Shown: positions 10,100 to 22,678, counted from the first letter of the stretch. The stretch: 64,000 bases of DNA from Terana coerulea (GCA_024811115.1 JAKOGH010000811.1:116202-180201), one strand, 5' to 3'. The notes: a model not told the origin generated them from the letters alone. Made by a program: numbers and translations.

Positions 10100-12322
10100 A
10101 TGAGCGCATACTACATTGGCATCGACGTCGGCACGGGCTCTGCGCGTGCCGCGCTCGTGAAAAGCGGACGGCACGCTCGTCGCCTCGTCCACACAGGAGA
10201 CCAAGACGTGGCGCGATACGCAGGATCACCGCATCTTCGAGCAGTCGACGACCGACATCTGGGACGGCATCTGCAAGACCGTGCGGGCGGTGCTCGCGGA
10301 GGCCAAGGTCGCGCCCGCACAAGTTAAGGGGCTCGGCTTCGATGCGACATGTTCGCTCGCGGTCGCAGACTTTGACGGCAAGCCGGTCTCAGTCACCAAG
10401 GGCGCGCAGCTCGGCCAGACGGGCGAGCGCAACATCATCCTCTGGGCGGACCACCGCGCGGAGCAGGAGGCGGAGCTCATCAACAGCACGGGCAACACCG
10501 TGCTCGACTATGTCGGCGGCGTCATGAGCGTGAGTTCAGGCCGCCCCTGCGCCCCGACGTGCGTACGCTGACGGGGTGCGCGCACAGCTCGAGATGGAGA
10601 TTCCGAAGACGCTGTGGCTGAAGCGCCACATGCCGCCCGAGCTCTTCGCGCGCTGCCAGTTCTTCGACCTGCCCGACTTCCTCACGTACCGCGCGACGGG
10701 CAACAACTTGCGGTCTACGTGTTCGCTCACGTGCAAGTGCTCATACGTGCCCAACTCGGGCTGGCAGCCCGCGTTCTTCGAGAAGATCGGCCTCGGCGAG
10801 TTCGTGGAGAATGACTACAAGCAGCTTGGCGGCGCGCACGGCAACGTCGCAACTGCGGGTCTTCCGGTGGGCAAGGGCCTCTCGAAAGGCGCGGCCGAGG
10901 AACTCGGGCTGCTCGAGGGCACGCCTGTCGGAAGTGCTGTTATTGACGCGTGGGTATCGGACATGGCGCCTCCGTGTCATTCGGTGTTGACGACAGCGCA
11001 GGTATGCAGGATGGCTGGGTACGATCGCGGCGCGGTACAAGGAGGGTGACAAGCTATCGGACTTTGTTCCTACATTGGATGAGTCGAGACACCGTCTCGC
11101 CGCTTGTGCGGGCACCAGCACTTGCCACATCGTCCAGGTACGCCTACATGCTAACTGAGAAAGGTGTTTCGAATTCATGCTGTTCCGCTTTAGAGCCCAG
11201 AAGGTGTCTTTGTCAATGGTGTATGGGGACCCTACAAAGTAATAACCGTCTTGGCTCATTGATCGCAAGCGTTCTAACTTGTGCCGCTAGGATCCAGTCT
11301 TTCCTGGATGGTGGATGAACGAGGGCGGACAGTCGTCCACTGGCCAAGTATGCAGCTGTTGTACTCTCCTGACAACCATACGAACTGACGGAACTGTTGC
11401 TTAGTTAATCGACTTCATGATCACAACCCATCCCGCATATCCCAGACTGAAGCAGCTCGCAGAAGAGCGTAAGACTAACATCCACGCAGGTTTGTTCTAT
11501 TCAAGGAATAAGTGTTGTTGTCCACTCATCCGAACTCACAGTGCTACACGATGAACTCGAAAACCTGCGGCAAGAAGCCCAGGTGGAGAGCTTCACCGAA
11601 CTGACAAAGGACATGCACATGTACCCTGATCTTCACGGCATGTGCCATGCTACCGTCACATGCGAACTCAGTTACTGACTTTTGCGACTCTCTTCAGGGA
11701 ACCGATCTCCCATCGCCGACCCCGCATGCGCGGCTCCATCGTCGGCCTATCACTGGTACGTCCCCCATCCGCCCATCCACGTCCGCCCCACTCAACCTCC
11801 CATGCTCACAGGACGACGGCCTCGGCGACCTCGCGCGCAAGTTCAACATCACGATGGAGGCCATCGCGCTGCAGACGCGGCACATCGTCGACGAGATGAA
11901 CGCCAAGGGGCACGCCATCACCTCGATCTACATGTCCGGCGGGCAGGCGAAGAACGCCGCGCTCATGCAGCTGTTCGCGGACACGTGCGCCATGCCCGTC
12001 GTCCTCCCCGCGAACAGCGGCATCGCCGTCGTCCTCGGCGCAGCCATGCTCGGCCGCTTCGCCGCAGAGCTCCAGCCCGGGAACACAGACGCCAAGGCGG
12101 ACGGCGAGCACCGCTGGAAGATCATGGTACGTGGCTACCAACGAGCGGAGTGGATGTGTTCATGAATGTGTTGCAGGTGGAGATGACCCCAACTGCAACT
12201 ATAGTGCCCCCAGGGCTAGCGAGAGGGAGGAGAAGTTGCTCCAAGCCAAGTACAAGATCTTCCGGGAGAGCATCGAGATTCAGAAGCGTTGGAGGAAGGA
12301 GATGGAAGAGGCCACCAAGTAG
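10100..12322 (+). CDS. FGGY-family carbohydrate kinase (ribulokinase-like)
   Basis: This is a sugar or polyol kinase of the FGGY family, closest in feel to the eukaryotic D-ribulokinase (FGGY/YDR109C) group, using ATP to phosphorylate a pentulose-type substrate. It starts MSAYYIGIDVGTGSARAALV (phosphate-1 motif). KGLGFDATCSLAV, ILWADHRAEQEAELIN, DLPDFLTYRATG, AGWLGTIAARY and LAACAGTSTCHIV follow. The C-terminal lobe carries RMRGSIVGLSL, ISMSGGQAKN-like IYMSGGQAKNAALM and the ATP-site stretch, ending RKEMEEATK. At least seven introns; one at 11638-11697 appears to use a GC donor. Three single-base frame breaks interrupt conserved sequence: near 10163-10168, in the C run near 11719-11723, and in the C5 run at 12207-12211. 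Function of the family is firm; whether this copy is intact depends on those bases. Confidence 0.85.
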
Positions 12323-12592
12323 AGCCTCAACAATATCTGAACACAGTCAATCGAATGAATACGTGTACATATAGACAACAAATAGACATCTAGACCAAAA
12401 TCTTACAGACAGACCTTCGTGTCGCGCTTACATCTCGTCAAGCCGTAACCCACGGCGCAGTTTGAAGGTCGGGCGAGATTACTGGAGTCATGATGCATAT
12501 GCAACCCGCATACAGCTTTTATGATATGAGGTACAAGCAAAGCGAAAGCGGCATAAAAAACACATGGAGAAAATGATGATCGAGTAGGAAGC

Positions 12593-13596
12593 CTAAACCT
12601 CCTTGACCTTGACGGTACCACGGAGCAGACCAGTCTGATTGTCACAGTACACTCAGTTTCCGAAGGTAATTTGAAGAAATGCAAGTGACGTACACGGCGG
12701 GCGGCAATGAGACCGACTTTCTGACCGGGCACGGCCTGGCGGGAGATGGTGGAGGCCTTTCCGATATGTTGGTGGTTACCACCACCATGAGGATGGTCCA
12801 CGGGGTTCATAGCAACACCACGAGTGCGGGGCCAGCTGGAAGCGCTCAGTCAGTACAGGAACTGTGGAAAGCAATGCGGAATTCGTACTTGTAACGCTTG
12901 GCCTTGTACTTGTGGAACGCACGACCAGCCTTGAGCAAAGGCTTGTCGATACGTCCGCCACCGGCAACGATGCCGACGGTAGCACGGCAGCTACCAGAGA
13001 CGGTCTTCTTGGCACCTGAGGGGAGGCGAATGCGAGTCTTGTTCTCATCGGGAGAGTGGCCAATGACGGTTGCGTAGTTGCCGGATGTGCGGGCAAGAGC
13101 GCCACGGTCGCCGACCTTCTCCTCCACGTTCGAGACGATGGTACCCTCAGGGCACTGGGCGACCGGGAGAACATTGCCTACTGCAAGGGTTGCCTTCTTG
13201 CCACAGTAGACGAAGGCACCGGTGTGAAGACCCTCTGTAGCGATGAAGGTCTCCTTGCGGAGCTTGTAGCGGTAGGGGTCGCGGAAGACGACGCGGGCGA
13301 GGGGGCACCACTGTAACCCAGGAAAATGGAGTTCAGCCGTGCAAGCTTGAGATTCTAGTGTTCTTGCGAACATACCGGCCAGCATCGTGGATAATCTCCT
13401 TCACAATACCCCGAATGTAACCATTGCGCTCCGCGAAGTCGAGGGGACGGAATGCCGCTGGCGACTTGTTATGGTGGGTGTGCGCCTTGAACTACATAGT
13501 GCAGGAACCAGAGTGGGTCATGGGTGCGTTGGAACGAGCTGTATTGCGACGTACGATGGTGTGAGACCGCCTTTGTGCCCGAATAACCCTACCCAT
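12593..13596 (-). CDS. RPL2: 60S ribosomal protein L2/L8 (uL2)
   Basis: This is the universally conserved large-subunit protein next to the peptidyl-transferase centre. Exon 1 encodes [14 protein letters not shown] and joins across intron 13492-13554 (GTACGT...GTAG) to [19 protein letters not shown]. Then come [56 protein letters not shown] and [20 protein letters not shown]. The invariant [19 protein letters not shown] follows, and the protein ends [11 protein letters not shown] and stop at 12593-12595. Just before the ATG, CTACAG ATAAACG suggests a 5' UTR intron. Length about 255 aa, normal for eukaryotes, with no frame break. It converges with the FGGY kinase, about 270 bases apart. Confidence 0.96.
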
Positions 13597-15741
13597 CGTT
13601 TATCTGTAGGAAAAGCATGAGCGAGTGGTCCGGAAGTGGGGAGACAAAGTGAAGCCAGGGTAACACATCCAGTCGATGTCGAAGCCATCCAGCCTAATTT
13701 TCCATCGTTTCCGACCGCGTCTTGACCACAACACATCCTAACAGCCTCCTGGTGCGATTCCTGGCAAATCAGAGCAGCATAACAGCCTGGCGTACTCACA
13801 ATCTTGCTGGTCTTGACGTTGGCGTGCACCACCCAAGCGGACAGTATCCATCCCGATGCGGACAGCCACGTGGCTTCGGCACATGCCGAGACCATCATGC
13901 TCGTTCCCAAAATGGGTCTCCACCGTAGCCAATCCGAGCCGTTGACCTTTCTTGCATTATACTTGAACACATGAGTTCCCAGAATAACCCTTCGACTCCG
14001 CCTACCATGTTACTCAAGAGGAGAATCACTTTCTCTGCGTGACTAGCGAAAGTCTTGCGTCCCGGGTATTTGCCGCGTCAGAACGTAGTCAATTCAAGTC
14101 CGGCCGACAAGAACGCGACTCTCAAGTATATGGTCTTGGAGCTATGCCGGGGTAATCCAGCTCAAACATTCTGTACAGCAATGTGCTACAGGAGTGCACG
14201 GCTCTAGAACTTTCGGATCTCTCAAACGCCTGCCCTTGCAATTGTTCCTATGCTTCCGCGCTCGTGAGCCGCCTTGATACCTGGAGCCCTAGCCTGAAGC
14301 CTGATGAGCAAGCAGAATGCTGCGCTCATCATCAGTACGTCCGTGCCGTAATTGTCTTCCGTCAGACAACTAACATAGACTTCTATGGCTTAGCGACACC
14401 CTTGTCAACGTCACGGACCGTTGACGCCTGGCTAGCTGACTGCTATATATTTGGCTACGGCATATGTTGGCGAGCGAGTCATTTTCTCCCTCCTCCCCTC
14501 GTTGTGCAAGAAAGCTGTCGATCTGCGGCGCGCCGACGGCCAGTTCCATGTGATTGCATCCGTCTAGAAACTACAATCATCGCGACTCGTGAGTGAATCA
14601 TTGTGATACATTTGACTGACGAAGTAATCTCACAGGGAACGACCCCAGGAGTCTCAGAGGGTGCACTCGTCGCCGCTAGCCGGAGATGCGAGCTGTTAGG
14701 GACGGCACTTTTTACCCTGAGATTTAGGGTAACCTCATCTCCCTTACGCCCGACCGCGCTCAAGCCAATGACCACATGGGCATGAGGGTGGCGCCTCCAG
14801 CACAGAAGGTCGCCCATACTCTTTGATAGGCTCTGCCCTTCAGTGCACTTGTGCAGCTGCGCTTCATTGGTACGCTTGGCTCGTTCGAGGTGCCATGGAC
14901 AAGCTTGGGCTGTACCCGAAGCGAGTTGCCCTTGGCGACTGTCGCAAAACAGCTCATTGCCATCCATGGCTCCTGCTGACCCGCCCAACACTTCCGAATC
15001 GAACCTGGTACTTATCATGTCCGCACGAGCTCACGGAGCATTGGAAAACTACAGACTGACGTTGCCAGGAGGGCCTCATGACACTTATACCTGACACACG
15101 CTGAGTCTGATCCTGCAACGCTACATGACACAATGGGACTGGTTCCGTCCGCGACACTGCGTTCGCTGATTCCGCAGAGACGGTCTCGGCGACCTGGGGC
15201 TCGGATGATATCTGCCACGCTGCGGCACTGTGAATCTAGTGTTCTGGCGATTTGTCCACGATCTATACAATCGGAAGGCGTACCTCGCTACTTCCCTTTG
15301 GCCGCCGGGAAATTGGCGTGCCCTGCGTTAGATCAGCTCGTCACCCGGCCCTGCATGTACGCTCCTTCACCCGCCTCCGCCATGAGCTCCCCGGCGTCGA
15401 TGGTGAATGCGAGTCTGAGAGCGCTGGGCGTCGCAGCGAGAACCGTTGAGGGCGGTCGGCCATATTCGGAGATGCCATCACACGCTCGTCCGCAGTGCCT
15501 TGTCTCTCTCTTCAGCTCGCAATCAGCACTCACTGTGGTCACGAAGATTCCATCGCTACGGAACAACAAGCTCTACCATCCGTCTGAGGCTCCTCCAGTA
15601 ACATATTTCCCGCCAGATAAGGCGTTACGTCGGTTCTAACACCCGGTTTCTTGGCCCGCCTGGTCCTCTCGACGCCATCTTTTCTCATCCAGGCCCCTTG
15701 CGCTCGCCGCCTCTATTTCCGGCCGTGCGGGACCACGTACA
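13597..15741. other. Gene-poor stretch between uL2 and SS18-like gene
   Basis: About 2.1 kb with no gene I can support. The right part should contain the uL2 promoter and 5' UTR intron at one end and the SS18-like gene promoter at the other. Open frames at 14479-15018 (minus) and 15133-15639 (plus) are long but have ordinary, motif-free composition and no supported splice sites. A lineage-specific gene here cannot be excluded. Confidence 0.35.
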
Positions 15742-18700
15742 ATGCTACATCTCGATCAGAATCACAGCTCTCTGTCCTCTCCGCATTCTAAGCCTAACGT
15801 GATCCTGTCGAATACACCTCGGCCTGATCAGCACTCCCTCCTTTCTTGGTCACCACCCAATCGTGATGAACGGCCCTTTCCCCAGGAAGTTCAGGAACAG
15901 TCTGCGGCAGACAGCACGCCCGCACCGTCCATAAAGCCTGACATACCCGCAGCACCAACCGAAGCCTCTTCTGAGCCAGTCGTCTCCACGGGGTCGATCA
16001 CCCCAGGAAATGCCGAAGATCCCAAGCTGTCGGACCACCAGTCACCAAGCAGCCCTCCTCCTGATGCAACGTCGCCCGCCCTCGAGAGCACCTCATCATT
16101 AACACCGCCGCCGTCGACAACATCACCTGCATTCTCGTCAATTGACTTGCCGGACGGCGACGCATCAGGGGGACAGAAGGTGGAGGGGTTAGAGGAGGAA
16201 GAGCAGACAAAGGTTGAAGGAGCGGGAGATGGAGCAGGGGAAAAGTCTCGGGCATCTACACCTCTTAGCCCGCTCTCGTCCGCACCGGAAGGAGACGAGG
16301 GAGAGAAGAAGGCTGAGGTAGAGTCGGAAAATGAAGCGAAGTCTGGCGCAGAGGGCGGTGCCCCCGCAGCTTCTCCAGACAATGCTACCGCTGGCATTGA
16401 GCCCAAACTAGAGCAGCCAATCGGTGGCAGCCACCCTACCGCGCCGCTTGCCAACATAAGTTCGGCCAACGATCCCTTCGCCGGGGGAGAGCAGCCGTTG
16501 GGAATACGTTCACGGGCTATGAGCATAGCTAGTAAGGAGTTTGGCCACATCATTGTTCACTTGTTGATGACGCGTCACAGCACCTGAGCCAGCCGCGAGT
16601 TCGTCGACGACGATAGACTCTGGAAGGAAACCCGATCCCAAGGTCAATGTCATGATCGAGTTGAACGCCGAACTATTGAGGTGCGCCATTCGCGCTTCGA
16701 TACCTTGCAGCGAATTGATATTTGCGTTCAACCATCTAGAATATGCATGGAGTTCCAAAATCGTGGGCTGCCGCTAAGTGATCCACGAGCTCAGCAGTAT
16801 GTTCTACCAAAAAGCAGAGAGTTTCCACCGACTCACTTTCGCATAGTTACACGTCACGTCTGCAATCCAATCTCACCTGGATGGCGGCGGCTGCTGACGA
16901 ACACCGCAAATTTGTGAGTACAAAGCAGAAACCTTTGGAACTGGTTCTGACCTGTACGGAAAGGCACCCAACTCGATACCATTACCTATCATTCTTCCAC
17001 CGCCCGCTCTGGACTTTACCCCCGTAGACCGGATACTACAGATTTATACTGAGTTGCCCGCGTTGTTCTCCAAGGATATGCAGCGGAGGCGATCTATCTC
17101 TAGTAGTGGTACACCTCAGCCGCCAGGAAACGGCTTATTGAATGGTAACCTCAAACGAGAACGCCCAGATGATGCCGGCGGAGACTTGTCAAGCGCGAGC
17201 AAGAGGCGCGACACCGGTGAATCAAAAGCATCGACACCCGCCCCTTCGACGCCGCTTAGCAATTCATCGCCCGTGCAGCCGATCGCATCGTCCATGCCGC
17301 AACCTGGAACACCGACCCATCCCATGGGCGCTCCTAGCATGGCGGGCTCCATGAACAGCAGTCCTTCCATGCCGCCTCCCTCGGTGCCGCATGGCCTCAT
17401 GCCCAACATGAACGACGCGCAGATGGCGGCAGCTCGCGAGCGTGCCAGACAGATGCAGATCCGGCAGATGCAGCAACAGCAGGCGATGGCGAATGGCAGC
17501 AGGCAGATGTCGCCGTCCGGCCCATCGCAGCAGGGTGGGATGAATATGCCGAGCATGCCTAGTTCTTCGTCACTGTCGCCGCAGCAGATGCAGGTCCTGT
17601 CTTCGATGGGACCAGGGGCGGTGCAAGCGTTCCAGATTCTGCAGAACCCACGGCACCCGTTGGTGCAGTACGTGATCCAGAACATCCCAGGGTTCCAGTC
17701 TCTGCCGACGCAGCAGCAGGTGCAGCAGATGATGAAAGTTCAGGTACGTGTCCTTATATGCTATCCTCTTGGCAGGTTGCTCACTCGGATAACATTTGCA
17801 GCTGATGATGCAGCAACGCAGCCAACAGCGGGCGGCAGCACAGGCTGGGGTGTCCGGGATGCCCTCTGGATCGATGGGCGTCCCTAATGGCAGTCCGACA
17901 CGGATCTCACCCACAGGGTCCCAGGGGCCAATGCAGCAACAAGGCGGCTATCCGTTCCCAGGCGGTGGCGGGGGCGGGATGTCGCAGAACGGAATGGGCC
18001 TCACTCCCGCTCAGCAAGCGAGCCTCGCGAGTATGAACCCCCAGCAACGGCAGCTGTTCCTCATGCAGCAGCAGATGATGCGCGGCGCAAGCACACCAAA
18101 CGCCGGGATGATGAGCCAGCAGCAGATGTACAACGCTGCTCAGCAACAACGCATGGGAGGCGGTTCTCCGCATGTAGGGTCGCCTATGCTCAGCGGGCCT
18201 AGCGACGGCAACTTCCCGAACGCGCTGCGGTCGAATCCTGGCGTTCCCGGCATCGCTCGCAGCACCAGAACGCCCTCGGACCACGGAGCGTCGCCGATGA
18301 CTCCCCAGTTGTCACAACGGTCACCGAGCCAGAGCCAGATTGAAGACTACCAGCGGGCGATGATGCAGCAAGCGCAGCGGAACATGGGCCAGAGCGGCGG
18401 CATGGGCCAGATGGGTGGCATGAATCCTGCGTGGCCACAACAGGCGGCGAACCAGATGGCCATGAACCAGGGCGGGATGGGGGCGATTTCGTCGCCCGGA
18501 AACTCGAATTTCAGCGGCGGCATGCCCGGCGGAAGCCCTTCGATTGGCGGACAACAGCAATGGAGTCCAAATGGCGGGGGGTCCTTCCCGTTCAACGCCG
18601 GCTCGCCTTCAGCGAACCAGATGTCGGACGGGTCCGTCTCAATATCCCGCCAAACCTCAGCGACGCCGGGGCCGGGCATGCAGGTGCAGCTGTCTCAAAA

Positions 18701-18767
18701 TAGCCCTATGCCGGGGGGCGACCCAACCGGATTGAACGATTTCGATATTTTTGACTGGGGACAATAG
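15742..18767 (+). CDS. SSXT/SS18-like glutamine-rich coactivator
   Basis: This is a large low-complexity protein built around a short SSXT (SNH) domain, the module of SS18 and plant GIF/AN3 coactivators of SWI/SNF remodelling. The N-terminal 265 residues are acidic and Ser/Pro-rich. Spliced exons then give VNVMIELNAELLRICMEFQNRG, QQY and RLQSNLTWMAAAADEHRK, matching the SSXT pattern of a helix, QNKG-like turn and L-x-SNL-x-W/Y-x-A-x-AD. After PPPALDFTPVDRILQIYTELPALFSKDMQ comes a Gln/Met/Gly-rich tail of over 550 residues with DPR-like repeats (QMQIRQMQQQQ), ending NDFDIFDWGQ. Introns include 16532-16580 and 17744-17801, and small ones bracket the SSXT exon. No frame break seen. SWI/SNF association is inferred from the domain alone. 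Confidence 0.72.
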
Positions 18768-19286
18768 TTGCTTTGCTCTCGGCGTCCTCGATTGACTGGA
18801 TTACGCTAATCCTTCTATCTTTTCTTCATCCCATGGCACAAGTGTTGTATCATTATACTCCTGCCTCCAGTTGTCAACGCCATATTATCTGTGCTCTACC
18901 ACTCCGTTCTTCTCCTTAGCTCTTGTTGCAGATCGCCGCTAATTATCCTGGCCATTCGTCGCGACTAGCGTGGCTTTCCTCCTCCTCGTTATATACCATG
19001 CGTATTTACATGTTGTAGAAAGATTGGTTGAAGCGATATCCAACTTGTAAACCGATTCGGTAGCAACTGCGTCTTGCAGGGCTTATAAAATGTACTACCT
19101 TCAACTTTTCGATCGGACTCAGTAGTTTGGACTCAGAGTCACTTGTCGCGTTGATGTCATGATCGTGCGACTATGTGATCGCAGTCACTCAAGCAATTAC
19201 CACCATGAACCCTACTTCGCATCTATTATACCTCTCTCATATACCACCACGCGCTACGCAGAAGACCTCTTGAAGCCTTGAAGGCG
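18768..19286. other. Intergenic, SS18-like 3' side
   Basis: About 520 bases with no gene seen. It is AT-richer than the coding flanks, and probably holds the 3' UTR of the SS18-like gene and the promoter of the SH3 gene. Confidence 0.4.
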
Positions 19287-20506
19287 ATGGTCTTTAGCAA
19301 TCTAGCACCATCAGAGAAAGACGCATTCTTCTCACTTCTGGATGAGTGCGTCCTATGCGCCGAGAGATTCGACTTATGCTGATAATAACCTCAAATCGAC
19401 CATGCGTAGGTACTTCGCGTCTCGTCCAGATGTATTCGGTAACGGCGCGCCTTCGGGCTCAAGCGGTGCTGCCGGTGTTGCTGGTGACACTTTGAGTCGC
19501 GCAGGCACGCAGCTGAATTCTGCTGGCAAAGCAGCAGCTTCCGCGATTCACAATGCCTTCGGCTCTCATACGCCGAGTAGCAACCAGGCCTCTGAACCTG
19601 TGGAACCCACACAACCGTCATGGAAGCGCAATATCCCTGTAAGTCACCCTGTTCCAGTCCGTTGCGCACTGGCTATACTATGCTACAGCCGTCCTCAAGC
19701 CTAAACGCAGCCGCTAGCGGGCTAGGAAGTGTAGCTGCCAGGGCTGCCGCACTCGGCTTGACACCTGCGGCTCCGTCTCCGGCGGCACCTCCACGACCCC
19801 CTCCGCGTAGACCATCAAGTACGGTATCCCTATCAGCAGAAGAATACGAACAGGCGCAGCCACCGCCAGCTCTGCCGGGGCGCGCGCCGAGCCAAATGTC
19901 GAAGCTAATGACACAGAAGGCATGTCCCTCTCTCTGCCCAGTATCGATGTCTTCTCTAACGATTTGCAGAAATTTGGCGATGTCGACACAACCTCTGCCA
20001 AGGGCATGTATTCGTCCATTCGACATGGGACCGCAAACAAATCTGCGATTCCTCCGCCTGTCGCCCCTGCTATCCCCCCCGGCCTTGCCCAAGGTTGCCG
20101 CTGCCAGCTTTGGGCCTCCCCAGTTAGACGTGTGCCGTCGACCGCGTCTACCCAGAGCACCGAGGCGAAGTCCCTCCGCCGCCCCCGCCTCGTCCCAAGC
20201 AGCCAACACCGGAGCCGGAAGGCGAGTGGGCTGAAGCACTGTACGATTACACGGGCGAGGTGCGTCATGTACCGAGACATTTTCACGCTTAATGCTAATG
20301 TATTCGTGCTCGGCTCAGGATGAGGGCGACTTGGGCTTGGAGGAGGGTCAGAGGATGCTTATCGTTGAAAGAAGCTCTGAAGACTGGTTCGTTCTGATTT
20401 CTACACCGGCGGATGATTCACTGAATTTCTGCTTTTGCTACAGGTGGACCGCGGAATATCAGGGAAGAGAGGGCTTGTTCCTGCGTCCTATGTGAAAATG
20501 CTTTGA
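19287..20506 (+). CDS. SH3-domain protein, several frame breaks
   Basis: This appears to be an adaptor with a C-terminal SH3 domain that would bind proline-rich partners. Exon 1 gives MVFSNLAPSEKDAFFSLLDE, spliced to YFASRPDVFGNGAP. A long Ala/Ser/Pro-rich linker follows, containing SLPSIDVFSNDLQKFGDVD and VRRVPSTASTQST. The SH3 domain runs EWAEALYDYTGE, DEGDLGLEEGQRMLIVE, SSEDWWTAEYQGREGLF. The terminal PASYV-type strand is reached only if one more C is present at about 20490: as written the frame ends GLFLRPM, while the shifted frame ends at TGA 20504-20506. Other slips occur near 19860-19890, 20065-20120 and 20160-20172. Introns at the exon 1 junction, after RNIP, after YDYTGE and inside SEDW are well formed. 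The SH3 call is solid; the name and full frame are not. Confidence 0.7.
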
Positions 20507-21251
20507 ACAAAATATGTTGGAATTTTGGGATTCGTCCGACGGTTATGGAAAGCACAACTTGTATCATATACTGCGTGGCACGGCGCGAACCTGGAATCGT
20601 CGTGTTCGGGCATCTCACTGCAATGCCGGTGAGGATTGAAGCTACGCCAAGGTAAGCACACTTTCTCCCGGTGTCAAACAACTCCATAGCTATCGCGGAA
20701 ATCTGTGCTACCCGCATGCGGAGAGGACGGCGAGGACGTCTCAATACGGATGCCGAAGGCGCATCAATGACAGGAGGATCGAATAGTGCTGCTTTTGGTA
20801 ACGTAGGTCGTTTCTGGATGACCAGCCTCTGCCGACCCCGTCAGCCGCAGGCTGCCAGTCAGCCCAACGCACACGCAGCTGCGTACAAAAACCTTCAAGC
20901 CTTCGTCGAGGTATGTCTTCGTCCCCTTGTTTCCTACCATACCAACTTATAATCATCCCTCTGCGAAAGGGCTGGGCTTCCTCACTCGCAGGTTACACCT
21001 TTAATCCTTGTTTCTACCCTTCACCTCCGCTTCCTGGCACACGATCAAAAGGCTCGGGCTTACTCCTTCCGGACCCAGTTTGTCGTATAAAAGCAGCTCG
21101 ACGCTGTTCGTTTTTCTTCCTCCCCTCACCACCCTCCACCACACCCCCACCCTCACTTTCCTTCCAAGTCCCTCGACGGGCACACCACCACTAAAACAAC
21201 CCACTCTCCCTCATACAAACACCCACACGGATTCTACCTACGTTCTCAACT
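20507..21251. other. Intergenic and PCL cyclin leader
   Basis: About 745 bases with no supported gene. A 93-codon plus frame at 20671-20952 has no recognisable domain. The right end is a strongly pyrimidine-rich leader preceded by a TATA box. Confidence 0.4.
21086..21093 (+). promoter_or_regulatory. TATA box of PCL-type cyclin
   Basis: TATAAAAG lies about 160 bases upstream of the cyclin ATG, followed by a long C/T-rich tract to the start codon. Both position and context fit a core promoter with a pyrimidine-rich leader, typical of highly or cyclically transcribed fungal genes. Confidence 0.6.
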
Positions 21252-22678
21252 ATGTCTACCATGGATCGTCGTCACCCCGCTTCTCTCATCCCCCGCTCTC
21301 AACATGACCCGGCCCTCGTCGAGCTCATGCGTCAACACGTCTCTGGCGAGATGGTCTCTTACGTCGCGGAACAGGCGACGAGGGTGATCAACCTCGGTGA
21401 CGACGCTCCTGCGGGCATCCCTACGCCGCCGCGCACGCCGCACCGGGCGTCCTTCAGCGAACAGGACAAGAGCCACCTTCAGCAGCGACCCTCATGGCTG
21501 CCGTCGCTCAGGGACTTCATCATTATCATCGTCTCGGAGTCGAACGTGCAGGTGCCGACCTTGCTCACGACGTTGATCTACCTCGAGCGTCTGCGGAGCA
21601 AGCTGCCCAAGATGGCGAAAGGTGCGCATATAGTCACTTACCTTTCATACCTTAAGCTGACATCGACGCAGGTATGCCTTGCACGAGGCACAGGGTGTTC
21701 CTCGCGACCCTCATCGTTGCCGCCAAGTACCTCAACGACTCGTCGCCGAAGAACAAGCACTGGGCTGGCTTCGCTAAGCTGTTCGACCCCGCCGAGATCA
21801 ACCTCATGGAGAAGCAGCTCCTCTTCTTGTTGGACTATGACCTTCGCTTCGACGAGGCTGAGGCCATCCGCCACTTCGCTCCCTTCATGAGCAGGCGTGC
21901 TGAGGCTACCAAGGAGACTCGCGCCGCGGCCGTCACGCGCGCGAAGGCCCGTGTTCAGGCGCAAATCTCTATGCCGCCGACTCCTCCTCACGACGTCACG
22001 ATGCATGCTCCTTCGTCGCCGGCGCCCACCTCTGCTATCTCTTCGACGTCTGGTGTTCAAGGCTTGGTCAAGAGGCTGTCTACAACCTACCTGTCTATCG
22101 CTTCGAACAACGCTGCCGCCTGCTCCAGACCTCGCGCTCTATCTCGTGCTTCCTCCTCGAGCACCCTTGGCACTGTTAGCGTTAGTGGCGACTCGGAGTC
22201 TGGTTCGACCTCAAGCAGTGCCTACTCCTCGCCGGCAACGTCTGTCTCTTCTTTCAGCGAACATGAAGCCGATTGCAAGGATTTCGATTTGGCCGACGCT
22301 GCTGAGAAGAAGTTCATCTTGGCTCCGGTTCCCGGCTATGCCATGCGCCAGGGCAGGAAGGTCTCCACCGCGTCGACGTGCACCATCAAGGGCGACAGCT
22401 CCATGTCCCCTTCGTCGTCGTTGAAGCGCGTCGCCCTTGACGTCGACATGGGCAGAGGTCGGGGAACATCCAAGCGAACCAGCCTCGGCTCGAACCAGTC
22501 TGCCGGCGGTTTCCTTAGCCGCATGTTTGGCTCCTCGAGCAAGCTGCACGCCCAGGAGAAGGGTGCCTTGGACAGCTCCGACCCTCAGGAGTTCCAAGGC
22601 TCGAGCTCTCTCCGCCGCCTGGCGTCCTCGAAGTCTACTCTCATCCGCGGTCAGCAGGTTCAAGGCGTCGAAGCTTAG
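21252..22678 (+). CDS. PCL1/PCL2-type G1 cyclin
   Basis: This is a cyclin of the PCL1,2 subfamily, which partners PHO85-type kinases at the G1/S transition and in polarity control. The N-terminal region carries a possible docking segment (LVELMRQHVSGEMVSYVAEQ). The cyclin box reads SLRDFIIIIVSESNVQVPTL, LIYLERLRSKLPKMAKG, then MPCTRHRVFLATLIVAAKYL and KHWAGFAKLFDPAEINLMEK. QLLFLLDYDLRFDEAEAI closes it. One intron, 21622-21671, interrupts it at AKG/M. The C-terminal half is Ser-rich, with several Ser/Thr-Pro sites (MPPTPP) suited to kinase control. About 459 aa with no frame break. It is the third cyclin-box gene in 21 kb. Confidence 0.88.

Noticed and set aside
14479..15018. Minus-strand frame of 179 codons
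   Set aside because: No domain, no supported start context or splice sites, and composition like the flanking non-coding DNA.
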